Positions 10,131 through 23,623 of a stretch of 64,000 nt of DNA are shown here, in pieces. Each line of letters starts with the position of its first letter. Position 1 is the first letter of the stretch. Made by a program: the position numbers and the translations under genes. The stretch comes from Laguncularia racemosa (lineage: Eukaryota > Streptophyta > Magnoliopsida > Myrtales > Combretaceae). The notes under the pieces were generated by a model. The model was not told where the DNA came from, searched no databases, and worked only from the letters and a program-made list of their open reading frames with translations. The DNA lies in assembly GCA_037954665.1 (NCBI GenBank), contig JBBMOL010000180.1, positions 434,001-498,000 of the forward strand, in the 5' to 3' direction.

Positions 10131-13100
10131 GTCCTAGAAATGGATAAATATTCAAATCAAAGAGACTCAAAAATTAGGTCGAAATATTTCCATTCCACTC
10201 AGTGAGCCGTTAGGGTAAGACTTATGGTCTAATTCGTATAATAAAAAATATTTCTCGCAATCTAAATAAGATTATGATCCAAACCATGCTTACCCTTAAT
10301 AAATACTCTATAAAATCCAATACTGTTGGCTGCATATAGACATATTACATTAAGTTTGCTCTAAAGGTAATATTAAGCGCTACATATCCCCACTTATATT
10401 TGCTTTTAATCGGATAAATAAAATCACCAAAAATGAAAATTTCAACTATATGGGAATGGAATAAAAAAACAATTATATCGGATTGGAAACTGATTAGGAA
10501 ATGTCCATTCAAGTAGGCGAAAAGGAAGAGATGGGGCGAGGGAGACTTTATGAGTCAATGTATAGAGTTGGCGGAGTAGACTGGAAACTTGACATATCGA
10601 TCTTCAAGGCTGCTGCTTTTGTGGATCAATAATTCAAACTCTGTGTAGGTCACTTTTGAGAAGATGAATTTAATTTATTTATAATTTTTTAATTAATAAA
10701 TAAATTTAATTTAAATATCAGATATAATTATTAAATAAATTTAGATGTTTGTATATAGTTAATAAATAAATCAATGATGAATTAAGGTTTTTGAAAAACA
10801 AATTTATTTAAATATTTATACAAAATATGACGAATTGTTGGGTAAAAGAAAAGTCAAAGAAACTGCTGATAGTGATAGGTGATGGGTCTAATATTCCAAG
10901 AAGGCGTGGGGTCAGTTTCATGATCATCACTAATAGTGGTGAGACTGCGACCGCCTCACTTCACATCTGCTCTGGTCCATTTATCGTTGTTATCCATTCC
11001 CCCCAAACCAATTTGCACACGTCCGGTCCGTCGTCGACAGAGTGATTTCGACAACTTAATATGGGGGGAAATATTAAAATCATGGTTGTAAACTATAACA
11101 TTATGTTCGCATTGAAGGAAGGAGGGAGGAAAGAAGGAAATACAAAAGGGAAAAAAAAAATTGTTTTTCATTGTTTAGAAAAAGTAAGAGAAAAGGGCGG
11201 AATGAATTTTCAATTAAAAAAAAAAACCTTCTCTTGGGCCACAAAAATAATTCACTCCTCTTGTGAAAAGAATATGAAGGAAAGTGTACCCTTTCTAATA
11301 AAATGATATCTTATATTTCAAATAATAATAATAATCAACTTTCTCTCCGTAATCATTCATTTTTATTCTCTTCCTTTTCGAACAAAAACTTTTCTATTTT
11401 TTTTCTTTCCTCCCATTTTCCTTCTTTTTTAATTTCCTTCCTTTATCCCAAATATAGCATAAGTGTTTTTTTTTCATTTTACACTTAGTGCATATTCATT
11501 TTAAGGGAATGCTATTCCATTTCCTCTTTAATTGCTATTATATTATATTGAATAACAATTCATGTCTTCAACTCATAAATTACTATTTAATGGTTTATTT
11601 ATCATTTTTATCATTAAAAGTTATGTTGAGTTATATTGACTATAAAAAGTGTAGAATGAAAAAGATTTTAAAGATATAATAAATATTTTATTTTTTACTT
11701 TTTTTCTTATTTATAATTCATTTTTATCTTAGTTAAACAAAGTAATAAATATGTAATAATTAATGCATGTTTATTTAATTCATATTGAATTACAATTTAA
11801 TCTCTTTTTATTCCATTAATTAAAATAAATGGGCCATTGAAGTTTAAAATTGTTTGATATCATATCCAATCAAGCTTCAGGTGTAAAATTTGATAAATAA
11901 AAATTTGATTCAATATAATATTTAGTATATTTAAACTTCGGTTTAAAATTTTACAAGTAAAAATTTGATTACGTAAAAGACTTAACAACTTTGAATTTCA
12001 TATGTAAAATTAAAAATACATTAAGCTCAAGTGGTGATTTCGATATTATTTCTAAAAATATAGAATTCATCATTTTTTATGTCAACTCTATGAATTCAAG
12101 GATTTGAAACACATGATCTATGAATGCAAATTTTATCCACTCATATACATTCACAATTCCTTTCATGGAAATTAGGATGATGTATGATATTATTAGATGG
12201 TTGAGATCTACAAATGAGTAATATAATTTTGTGCGTGATGTATGAAGGAGTAATTAATTTACAAGTATCAGTAATAATCTTTGGTTCACCGTCTCTCGAG
12301 TATTTATAGGATAAAAATCCTAAAACTATTATGGAAACTAAATAAAAGATTCTTCAATTCCTGTTTCTTGCATTCGTCAATTACCAACTCTACTCTTCAT
12401 TCATGTGAACTAGTTGTTCTTTGAAACCAAAAAATAAAAATTACATTAGAAAATTTAAATTGCATCAATTAAAATTTTTACTTGGGTTGCTAACTAACTA
12501 AATAAAAGAACAGTCCTAATTCTAATACTATTAGATTCAAATTTTAAGATCATCCATGCTCCTAGAAAGCTGACACAATTTATTGAATGCCCAAGAAAAA
12601 TGGGATAAAATGATTTATTATTACCTTATTTTCTTCTTTCTTTATTATATTTTAATATTATAAATATTTTTATTAAGATAGATGAAGCATATTCATAATT
12701 AGATTTGCAATCACTACTTTCTACATTTTCTTAATATTCTTTTTTTCCTTTCCAATTTTTCATTATATCAAGAAGACTCGGCTTTTGGAAAAACTTCTTT
12801 CCAAAAATAACAAGAGATCATGTCCAAGTAATACAGCATGACACCGAGTTAAAGCTTAAGCTTGATTGAAATATTCAAGAATCCAGCTGAATTCAGCTTT
12901 TATGCATCAAGAATTAAGAACCCACACTATATAATATATATGAGTAATCCCATCATCTATCAATTTTCAAGTTTTCCTATCCAATTTACTGTTTATTTAT
13001 CTATAAACTACATAATGAAATTGAAGAATTCGTAACACGAAATGATATTATCCCTTTTTTTCATGTTATATGTATAAAAAATATGGTTTTATGTCTCTCT

Positions 13101-13345
13101 TTTTTTTTTTTTTTTGTCTTTTGTACCTATCAAATTATATCAATAAAATTAGGGGTAACTCATTAGCTCCGCATATGGGGCTTTTTATCAAATGAAATAA
13201 ACAAATCAACGCTTAATTGTCAAGGGTTAACTCGTATTAGTTATGCAAGACAAGAAATGAGGTAAAGAGACTCCAAAAGGGAAAAATAAAAAATAAATTG
13301 AAGAAAATAAATTTCATATTAGTTTGACGAGTTCAAAACCCGTGA
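10131..13345. other. AT-rich intergenic DNA
   Basis: No supported gene. The stretch 10840-11045 is less AT-rich (GTCCGGTCCGTCGTCGAC near 11020-11040) and is open in two overlapping frames of about 70 aa, but neither shows a recognisable domain. The rest has poly-A/T runs and short simple repeats. Confidence 0.5.
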
Positions 13346-13548
13346 ATTCACATTGTAGAATTGGTAGGCTTACTGGAGCTGCCATGCCACTGGCTAGGGA
13401 TGAAGCAGTACCTTGATAAAATCCGCGATCCGACGGGCTTTGGTGGGTCGGGCTGGGGCCGTCACTACGTCTATGGGAGAAGCGGTGGGCCTTTTATGGA
13501 ATATTCCTCTTTACCTGCTAAACAGGTTGATTTCATTTGTCTTTAAGC
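13346..13548 (+). other. GC-richer island, possible gene fragment
   Basis: About 200 bp stand out from the AT-rich surroundings in base composition. A 61-codon frame (13361-13546) reads through words such as IRDPTGFGGSGWGRHYVYG. I do not recognise a family. The sharp composition edges suggest either a captured exon piece or a fragment of a GC-rich element. No splice or promoter context supports a gene here. Confidence 0.3.
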
Positions 13549-16158
13549 CGTATGAATACGATTACGGTTTGTTTATTTTTTAAAACGAAATAGATTACGA
13601 ATTTTTATTTTAGTATTTATTTCATATAATTTTTTTATTATAGATAATATTTACTTCATCTTATTAATTATAATATTAAATTAAAAATATAAATAAAATT
13701 ATAAGTTTACCTTAATCTGATTATTATAATAATCATAATATTTAAATTTTTTATTTTTTCAAAAAAATAAAAAATTCTTTATTACTTAGATCCTTTTTCG
13801 AAAAACACGACTGAAGCGTAGTCTGGATGCATCACATGCTATTAACTACATGCCCAGTCATTTTGATCATTTCATGTGAAACCTAATAGTGGTCAATGTA
13901 ATGAAATATTTCTAATTAATGGATAGTGTTCAGAAGGAGATGTATTTAGTTCATCAAACTTTCATACTGCTGGGGGCAATAATCGTACCTATATTTTTAT
14001 AGAAAAGATTCTAGCTAGATTAATAGGTCACATGGGACCAGATAAGGCCACGATATGTTTGACTAATTGCTCAAAAATCGACAAATTTGGGATAATTTTT
14101 TAGTTATCCAGTCCAATCCAACATATAAAGTCTTCTCTCGATATTAAATGCAAGGGAATATTATTTTGGATATTATTTGCAGGAATTTACAAATAAAGAT
14201 TTTCTTAATGGTATCAAGTTTTCTATTCGTTTATGATACATGATATAATCTTATTGGTTAAAATAAATTATTTTTTTTTTCTTTTGCTGCAATTTATTTT
14301 TTTATTTTTTTTTATTTTTAATTTATTTTTGTAATTTCATTCATTTTTTAGTATATTATATTATATTATTTATTTAACATAAGTATGTGGTTCAATAAAG
14401 TTGTGCTACATGTTTTTCTCTAATGGAAATAGTAATGGTGTTAGACTAATGTAAATTTTTGGTTTGGTTCTATTTTTAAATTTGTTAAACTAAATTAAAA
14501 AAATTAATATTTTCAGCTTGATTTGATTTAATTTATGATTCAATGGATTTGTTTACCCACCTTTCATGGTTGCACCCTTTTTTCGAATATGTTAGTTCAA
14601 GCACACATTATTATACATACCAGTTATGATCCCTTTTCACTTTGCAAACCATGCTATTATTGTTGTTGTTTTCTTCAATCGGTTAGCTTCGGTTTTTGCT
14701 CCATTATGCAAAAAATAATCCATCATTAGAATTAAGATATGTTCGTAGTATTTAATATGTTAATCTAAGATCTTCGTTGCAATTTTTCTAAATGAAAAAT
14801 TATAAAGCGATTATGGAAAAACTTTTAGTAAAGATTAAATAGACTATAGATAGGGTTGACAATTATTGATATAATATAATAACATAAGACATATTTAGTT
14901 ATATGATTATAGAGAGAAAACATTATAGGGCATGATACATGATATAAAAATATTATTATAATATAAATAAATACGATTAGATTATAATTTGATTATTTGT
15001 TATTTTTATTTAATTTTATGCATTTTTAGCACTAATACAAATTAAACATGATTTGAAAACACGAACACAATCCATTAATACAAATTGCCAATCCTAACTA
15101 TAGATTATACGCTTTAAGTCTTTAAATGTGCCGATTCCAAGTATATTAGTGGTGAGCCTTAAAGATATAAAAGCTTAAATTATGTGATATGATTTATATA
15201 GATCTTGTGTCAATATAAAAGTTGCTAGTGTTGAATGCTGATACTAGGGTTTTAGGCAACACAGTTCTGTTGCAGAGTCAAGCCAATTGAAATTGCTTTG
15301 TTAGATAGCTTTCATTTACTTAGAGGACAAAAACTTGAGAGAAGAACGAGTGCCGTGTGGGACAGGGAATGCCAATATTTGGATGCATGATAGATGTAAA
15401 GAGAGGAAGGTGGGATTAGGAAAGCAATCAACGCTGTAAGCATAGACAGAAATATGCAAGTAAGAAAGAAATAGGATTTTTTTTTTTTTTAAGTTCATAT
15501 GTTTTTTCTAACCAAACAAAATAAAAATTTTGTTTCTTAGAAAATACTCTCTATTTTTTTTCTTTTTGGGGGTTGTTGTAATCTGTATAATATTTGTAAT
15601 TATAAAAAAATAATTATGAGTTGTCAAGGTATTAGGGAGGATTCTTGACTTGATTAGCAATATTGGAAGATACCGATATCAACCATAATGACGATTAACT
15701 ATTGAGAAATTTTTTTTTAATAAATAAAAAAGTTGAGTTATGCCTTTAAAATAGAAAACAAAATTTTCTGATATTTCATCAACATTTTTTCCTCTAATTA
15801 ACTATTACAACCTATCATCCATGCTATTATCATCTTCTACCATTAAGTATCATAAATGTATATAAGCAATGCAACTTTTAATTAATTAATCAATTATATA
15901 TATATATATATATAATATTAAAGCGGATAAGGTTTTTTTTAATTACTTATGTGTCTTTTACAATTAATTCCACTAACTATCCTTAAATTATATTTTTAAA
16001 AATGGATTATTAAATTTTTTTCCTCAAGGTAGTTACTATTAAAACATCTTATCTCAAAGGTTGATATCATTAAATCGACCATTTAAACTATCAAATACAA
16101 CTCAATCCCACTTTCATTAACAAAAACTATAAGGCATTAATCCCCATTAACCTCCCCC
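13549..16158. other. AT-rich intergenic DNA
   Basis: Long A/T tracts and a (TA)n run at 15895-15915. A short minus-strand frame at 15316-15498 ends in a poly-A/T tract and has no recognisable domain. I see no gene. Confidence 0.5.
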
Positions 16159-18095
16159 CGTCGAGTCTAATTTTAAAATTTTACATTATCTCCCTAATCC
16201 GATTCGTATTAGATCATATACTCATCTAATATAAATCATCAACTTGAACTAGAAAGTTTTTATTTATTTAGAGTCACCACCCAACTAGAGTTGGCAAAAA
16301 TTATTGAATTAGAACTAATTGAGCAAATTAATTCTAATCTAGACAACTAGTTAACGAAATCTCCTCTTTTTATTTTTAGAAAAGAAAAAGAAGAAAAAAG
16401 AAAAACCAGAGATTCTCGACTCGGGAGCTATCCTATTAAAACCCTAAAGTTACCACCTTACCCTTCTGAAATTTAAGTTATGTTATAATATCCTTTTTTT
16501 TCATAAAAAAAGAAGATATTAAAAAATGATATAACAATTACACTAATAATGATTTAAAAAATGAATTTTTATTATTTTTAGAGTTGCCCCATAATGATGC
16601 CTACATACTTGCTATTCGGGATCAAACAAGTCGTCTTTCTCTTTTCAGAAAAAGCTTTAATGGATTTGTTTTAGTTTTAATTATGAAAACACATCGAGTT
16701 TACGTTTGTTATCATTTTGAAATTTTCTAAAAAATTATAAGCCTAAGCTTTAATATTTTCTTTAAAAAAAACTTTGATTTAAGAAAAACCAAATCGGAAT
16801 TTATTTTGAAAAAAGAATTTTCTAAGTGATAAAATAATTCATTGTTTTCAATCCATATTATTAATCTACCTTTATCTCATCCTAATTTTTATTATTTTTT
16901 TATTTTTTATATTATATTATCATATTAGACATATTTATTTATCAAAATCCTAAAACCTAAAAAAATCTTTTTTTTCTTTATATTTTCGGATAAAAAAATA
17001 AATTTCTTTATTTCTAATGGATAAATAAAGTAAATAAATAAAAAAAATAAAATCAAAATCAAAATAAATAAAAAAATCAACTAACCTGGATGCGATCGGG
17101 TCGGCCAGGTCGAGTTGGGTCAAATATGTCGAGTCGGATTACAGCAGTCAGAGACTCCTCATCAACAGCGTTCCAGTGGCTTTCGAAGGTGGTTGAGGAT
17201 TGCTTCTAAGCTTTCCGAGGGTAGGTAATCTAACTGTAGTAGTGGTTTTCTTCAAAAACTTCTCTAGGTAGTGGTTCGAAACTTGATCAGCGGTCGTAGC
17301 TAGGGAGGAACTCTGGCAAGCATCAAAACCTTCTAATTTTTACTCTTTTCTCTCTTTTGATTTATGATTTATCTTCCCCTCATCGTGCTCTATTTATAGG
17401 CATTAGAAATCGAGCTGAATAAGCTCGGATTTCCCTCCAATAGGCTCAAATCGTATCTACGGTTAAAACCCATTTCCGATTTGCTCTAGATTTGTATAAA
17501 TCCTTGATTTTGTTACAATTTGTGTTAATTGAATAATGTTTATCTTATTTTTGTTAAAGATTTGTTGGATTTATGCAAAAAATCGCATCAAAACGATCGG
17601 ATTTCATCTTTCTCGCAGCCGGCGACCGTTTTAGACGGAGGTTGAAGACGATCACGTGCCCGGCGTATGCGCTCCCTCCGTTCAAGCAAAAGCTAACACA
17701 TGTCCTGAGAGAGGAAAAAAATTTGCAAAACGCAGATTTGCTTCCCCCACATCTTGAACCCTTGACCGAGCACACCACCCCCCCCCCACCCCGCGCACGC
17801 TCGCGTACACTAAGGCCGAAGTCGGAACCAGTTGGGCTAGCCCATTTCTCGGTTTTATTTTACACGAATATTATACATAAGTGGAGCAAGTTTTATTAAT
17901 TTTATATTATTCTAAAATTCTAAAAAAATTTAAAAATTATTTAACCTCTTTTATTATTATTTCTACCATCATTTTCTAAATTTGGTATTTTTTCAATATT
18001 TTTCCTTTATTTCTACTAAATGGAAGAAAAATTTAAAAAAAAATTGGAAAATTGAACACTATTTGTGATTAAAGGGCAAAAATGGGGTGTTTACA
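16159..18095 (-). repeat. 3' LTR of element II
   Basis: On the minus strand it starts TGTAAACACCCCATTTTTGC (18095 downward) and ends ...TTAGACTCGACG (final CA decayed to CG). It aligns with 23497-27980 once the two insertions there are removed. An LTR promoter TATA box reads CCTATAAATAG on the minus strand (about 17390-17400). A tRNA-like A/B box pair lies in its U3 part (17750-17839). The frames open at 17554-17899 lie in this LTR and look non-coding. Confidence 0.85.
17750..17839 (-). other. tRNA-like A box/B box module in the 3' LTR
   Basis: On the minus strand, TAGCCCAACTGG (17839-17828) fits a Pol III A box and GGTTCAAGATG (17760-17750) is a decayed B box. They are 79 nt apart, with a G-run expansion between them. 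The same module, better preserved, occurs in the related solo LTR at 25390-25456. Confidence 0.45.
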
Positions 18096-18339
18096 GCTGC
18101 CCCTCTTTGTAATAAAGTTTAAAAAAACTTAACTACAAAGACAACAAAGACGTCATTTTTTGGCCAATAGAGCAAGTTGATAACGCCATAATTAGTTTGC
18201 TATTTGAATCTGGTTCTAATAGGAAAAATGCTCCATGAGTTAATGATCCTACGAATGCTTTGCGATGATTAATACTACTTGGGGGTGATCTTAAACAAGG
18301 AACATCTGGAGTAAGGTATCATCTAGAAAAGTGTTTTAT

Positions 18340-19400
18340 AAGCTAACTAATTGACGATAGGAAACATTTTAGAGATTTTTTAGGAATGTGTTATTGTGAG
18401 TAAACTAACTGATAATGGGAAGCGTCCTATAGGATTAGCGACTGTAAAGAAGAGATTGTTTATGATAGTGCTCTTATGAGCTGGCCACCTGATAATAGAA
18501 AGTGTCTTGCTATACTAGCGACTGTTAGAGAAGAAATATTCTAGAAGAGCGCTCCTATGAGCCGACTAATCGATAATAGGAAGTATATTATAAGACTAAT
18601 AACCTTAAAGAAGGAATTGCCTAGAAAAGCGCTCTTACGAGCTGACTAATCGATAATAGGAAGTGTCTCACAGGACTAATAACCTTTAAAAAGAGATTTT
18701 CTAGAAAATTGCTCTTACGAGCTGACTAGTCGATAATAAGAAGTGTCTTATGGGACTAACAACCCTAAAGAAGGAAATTTCTAGAAAAGTACTCCTACAA
18801 GCTAACTAATCGATGATAAGAAGCGTCTCATTTAGACTCGCAACCCTAAAAAGAAATTATCTGGAAAAGTACTCTTATGAGCTGACTAATCGATGATAAG
18901 AAGCATCACATTTAGACTCGTAACCCTAAAATGAAATTTTAGGAGAGTGCCCCTATAGGTTAACCCCAAGAGAGGATATCTAGGAAAGTGTCCCATTATA
19001 GGCTAACTAATTAATAGTAGGAAGTGTCTTCTTTAGACTTGCAACCCTAAGAGATGATATTTAGGAAAATGCCCCATCTTGGTCTAACTAACCGATAGTG
19101 GGAAGCGTCTCTTTAGACTTACAACCCTAAGAGAGGATATATAGGAAAATGCCTCATTATGGGCTAACTAACCAATAATGATGTCTGGATATATCTTAGC
19201 AACCTAACATTTCCAAAGAATGCTTCTTGTGAGTTGAGAAGCATCTTACAAGACTAGCAACCTTAAAGAAGAGGTTTTCTAGAAAAGTGCTCTTACGAGT
19301 TGACTAATCGAAAATAGGAAGTGTCTCATTAAAATAACAACCATGAAGGAGAAAATTTAGGAATGTGCCCCATTATGGGCTAACTAACTGATAATGAATT
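18340..19400 (-). repeat. Tandem repeat zone (unit about 80-105 bp, roughly 12 copies)
   Basis: The plus strand repeatedly shows the order CTAGAAAAGTGCTCTTACGA, then GCTGACTAATCGATAATAGG, then AAGTGTCTCATAGGACTAAT, then AACCTTAAAGAAG. Divergence between units is moderate and some units are shortened. The array lies between the purine tract/3' LTR and the rest of the body. That is the place where Tat/Ogre elements are known to carry variable tandem repeats in their 3' untranslated region. Confidence 0.85.
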
Positions 19401-21468
19401 CCTAAGTGAGAATTTTATTTTTCCAATAATAGTCAAGAGTTTAGGATGACTTAAAACTTTTGAACAAATGATAACTAAAGCTTTTCTAAAAATCTTCAAG
19501 ACAATTGCTCTTTTAAACTTAAGAATAAGGTAACAAGGTATTAAAGTATTTTCTAACAAACTTTGAAATTTTTCTCTTTCTTCTCAAAAAAATCTAAAAG
19601 AATTTTTTTAAGCATTGTTAATAAGTAAAGAGTTTGACAGGGTTCCCAAAAATTCAAATAAATGGTAGGCCTCCCCTACTACTCAATAATCACTTACGCT
19701 TTTGTCTCATTTTGCTTGGAGGGTTTGGTTTAATCTTGAAAAAGTGGTGTCTTAGCTTGATCAATCACCTCTTGAGGGGTTTCTTGCAATTAAGACTCGT
19801 ATCTTCTTCCTGGGGGGCATCAATATTTAAAATTTGGGTTAAACAATGCCAATGAGGAATGACTTTAAATTTCCTCATTCTATTTGGAAATAGATATCTT
19901 ATTCTCAATTGGTTTAATCTAAGAGGACTTCCTTACAATCTCTCGGTTTAGATGTTACTCTTGACTTTTATTTCAAAAATTATCATCTTTCTTGTAAGTA
20001 ATACGCTTTGATTAACCTGTTAGGCCTTTTTGAGACTTGTAATGCAATAGGCTTTTGGTTTCAAAAAAGTATCAATGCCAAGGTTTAATTTTGAAAGAAT
20101 CATCATTTCAACCTGGGTTTACAAGTCAAGAAACCTTGAGAAAAACTAAAATAGCACTTGCCCTAGCAATTTTTGCTTAAGATAAATTATTTTCAATGAT
20201 TTGGAGAAGTCTTCAAAGAAGGGTGGTTTATTTTTGAGCTGTAATGTTTGAGTTCTTGTATTTGGTCTTAGTATTTTCAAGTATTGTTGGTTTTTTTATT
20301 GTGTATATGTTTAACTACATTCTTAGGCTTTTCTCATTCTTTTATTTTCTTTTTCTTTCATTTTCTTTTTCCATCTTTTTTTTCTTTTCTTTTGAGCCCA
20401 ATAGTGATCATCTCTTATGAGTCATATGTGTTTTTTTCAAAATGTAGACTTTTCTTCATAAAAATAAATAAATTATCTACGGCAAAAATTACCCTAGAAT
20501 TTTTGTAACTAGGGCAAGCACTATTTAGTTAATTCCTTTTTTCTTGATTGATGTCCTTATCTTCTTAATCATCCCATTGTAGGGTAGTTTTCGATATGGT
20601 TAAATTTTGAAACTCTTTTTATAAGCTCAAATGGGGTTAGTAAAGGATTATTGTGTTTAGGATAGCAAAAATGAATGCCTAACATTATTTTGATTAATGT
20701 ATCAAATTTAAGATATACCTCCTTTAAGGAATGAGTTAAAAACCTCACATTAATAACACTTTACTCTCGAGTGTTTAAGGGTCAGTTTTTGGGATGTGGT
20801 TTGCCTCTTGTCATCCTAAACCACTCAAAAAATGAAATATCCTCCCATTTTACTAGGTTTGCCCATATTCACAATGTCTCATGATGTCTTTGGGAGTTAT
20901 GTGCCCCTATCAAGTGATTTAATCTTAACTTGGCTCTTTTGGGAAGCTAGTTAAGATAGTCTTCTTTATACCCTCGTTGGTAATTAACCATAGCCACTTC
21001 GAAAATATGCCCCAAAATTGATTGTTTCTGTGTCTGTTTTATATAACTCCTGGTGGAGAGAAAGTTCAAGTGTAACCCTTAGGATTGGAGAGAGTTAGAA
21101 GGTTTTGTGTTTTGAGGCTAAATCAACATATGAGGACACCTTTTGAAGTAAATGGGGTCTTTCAAATTGAGAACAAGTTATAAAGGTCTTTTTTAGCTTT
21201 ATATTCAGAGTCAGTGACTGTGAGTCTTGAGTTAAGCTAACCATTTAAAAGCAACTTTTAGGACCTTGAAAGGATCTCTTATTGTTAGCAACTCCTCAAT
21301 TTTCTTGTCTTTGTTCTTTTCTTTATTGTTATTATTTTTTTAGTAAATATGCAAACAAGAGGCCAGCATTTGATTAATGATATAATACTGAAACGTTATT
21401 AATATTGCAAACTTAGAGTTTGATACTTTGGAAACATGAAAAGGAAAGATATAATCTTGGTCTATTTT
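19401..21468 (-). other. Non-coding body of element II
   Basis: Two kilobases of the element between the dead ORF and the tandem repeats. Every frame is broken, and no RT, protease, integrase or gag motif is visible on either strand. The short plus-strand frames at 19634-19855 and 20284-20508 have no recognisable domain. Confidence 0.6.
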
Positions 21469-22960
21469 CTAATTCTTAGACTTCTTCTTCTTCGGCTGCG
21501 TAGGCGTCGGTTCTCTATCGATGATGGCCTCTAATTCTTTAATTCTTGCCTGAGTCTTCTCCAGTTGAGCTTCCAAAGCTTTGTTTCTCTGGTTAAACTC
21601 CTTGAATCTACTTTTCCAGACGTCCTTTTTATAGTCTGCAGCCTCAAAGTGGACTTCCATCCGAGCCCTGAGCTGTTCCATATAGGTTTTTATTTCTAAA
21701 CCCATGTTGTTCGATGCAGGTTGAGTGAAATCAGGGACTCGATACACCCTTTCTCCTATCTAGTATAATTGGTTGATCACGAAATCTCTTGTGGCTTGGT
21801 GCTTGCCTACTTCACCATCCAGGTCTCCGACATAAAGCTTTGACCTCTGCCAGCTTAGTGACCTTCTCAGCTACCAATAGACTTGGATCTTGGTATTCGA
21901 ATGTAATTCCTTCCAATGATAGCCTATAAACTATGTCTTTGATAGTACCAAATTGACGGACCACTGAGTTTGGATGATAACCTGTACACCCACTGATACT
22001 AATAAATGGAATAACCTGAAGGTTCCTGCATGTTATGATGACCTTATTGCAACAGCTCCACTTAACAGTCCAAAGGATGTCGTTGGCACTAAAACCTTTG
22101 AGTACTTCCACCCAACTATGGTTAGAAAGATCATTAGGTAGCTTCATTCTTTCTATGCAGGAATCTATAAGGTCTACTTACTGGGCTAATGATTTTTTGA
22201 CCATGTTCAACCCAAAACATTTGAGATGGCTCACAAACCAGATTAAGATGAGGTTAATGTTTGAGTAGAGGACTCCATAGCCTTTCTTTTTTACAAAATT
22301 CAAATTTCGAATCTGTTCAGCTAGTGGGGCTGGGATGTAAGACTTCCCTTCCAAGAACTGGAATACTAATTCTACAACCCTATAGTGGATGTGAAAGATT
22401 CCAGTAGGAAACAGAATAGTCGCAAATGCCGTCAGGATGAAAACATAAACCCGTCTTTGCTTGTAACTCTTGGGATCTCCGCATAAGATGTCTCTCCTAC
22501 TCCCATCACACCGAGTTATGACCTAAGCCTCCAATTCATCCATTCGGAGGCAATATCCGTTGCTATTTCCCAGTGCTCAGTTGATCACTGTCTTGCGAAT
22601 GCCCAAGAGTCTACTGAAAATACCGGCCGGCCCAGCCTTTAGATCTGGCACATATACCCCGTTGGTAAGTGAGGGGGCCTACAGAAGTTGAGTATATTCC
22701 TTTAGAGTTGGCGCTATCTCATGCGGCCCAATAAATAAAGCTGCGGGCTCAACTTCCCAAAGGTGTAAGACAACTCGAATCAAAGGCAAGTTGATTTCCC
22801 TCTTCATTAATGAGAGGATAGGCCCTATCTTTCCCTAGATGAAAGCCTATTCCTCAAGGTTGTACAAGGTAAACCAATGGTCCAGTACCAGTTTTGGATT
22901 CAAAGGCTTGCAGACTTAGATTTCCTTACGGAGAAAACAGTCAATTACAGCACTAGCCAT
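21469..22960 (-). pseudogene. Dead DUF7745-type ORF of element II
   Basis: Starting at the ATG complementary to 22958-22960, the minus strand reads an interrupted protein of about 495 residues. It has the layout of the plant transposon-associated DUF7745 family. An N-terminal block has LPLIRVVLHLWEVEPAALFI and APTLKEYTQLL. A middle block has RRVYVFILTAFATILFPTGI. A late block has GCTGYHPNSVVRQFG (22147-21812). The C-terminus is a coiled coil (KALEAQLEKTQARIKELEAI) ending in a lysine-rich tail (21747-21469). I count at least six in-frame stops and one frameshift near 21838, so it is not functional. The biochemical role of this family is not established; it is found as an extra ORF in Ogre/Tat-type elements. 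Confidence 0.75.
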
Positions 22961-23473
22961 CTATCCGGATTACAATAGGAATTACAAATGAAATCTTTTA
23001 CAAAGTGTTATTAATTCTCTTATAGTTAAATGTTTATGAACTTTAGAAAAAGAAAAAGAACAAAGAAATTATATCATTAATCATTTGCCAACCCATGACT
23101 TCATGTATGTAGATAGGTGGGTTTAAACAGGTCCCCAAGCTCTATGGCCTCCCACATTCTTGAAGAAATGGATCTCATGTCATATCGAAGCATTGGGTGG
23201 GGTAGCCTAATTAGCCCTGAACGGTGATCCTATCACTTCGCCCGGAACTTACACAATGGCCTCCCATCCTAGGGTCCTAAGACGACCTAAGTCTGACCGT
23301 ATCTAATCACACGATTGCATGCATGAAAACTCAAAAATAAAAATAAAGAAAACTTAAACATCATCAAATCCCTGAATGAAAAGGTTAGTACCAGTAATAT
23401 TTCACAGTGTAAAAGTTCAAAGATATCTAAAAATTGTTATTTTAGAAGGTTCAAGTAGTTAGCCTGTTGTTAT

Positions 23474-23496
23474 ACTCCCCAGCAGAGTTGCCATCC
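23474..23496 (-). other. Primer-binding-site-like sequence of element II
   Basis: Directly beside the 5' LTR end on the minus strand is TGGCAACTCTGCTGGGGAG. It has the form typical of Tat/Ogre elements (reported as a tRNA-Arg type site). A similar sequence follows the 5' LTR of element I. Confidence 0.65.
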
Positions 23497-23623
23497 TATT
23501 GAGTCTAATTTTAAAATTTTATATTATCTCCCTAATCCAATTCGTATTAGATTCTATGCTCATTTAATATAAATCATCGACTTGAACTAGGAAATTTTTA
23601 TTTATTTGGAGTCGCCTCCCAAC

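Noticed and set aside
10827..11306. Overlapping 70-80 codon frames on both strands
   Set aside because: Short, without a recognisable domain, promoter or splice context, and in part driven by A-rich runs.
17573..17899. Plus-strand frame of 108 codons in the element II 3' LTR
   Set aside because: It runs antisense through the LTR promoter and tRNA-like module; its counterpart in the other LTR is short and different.
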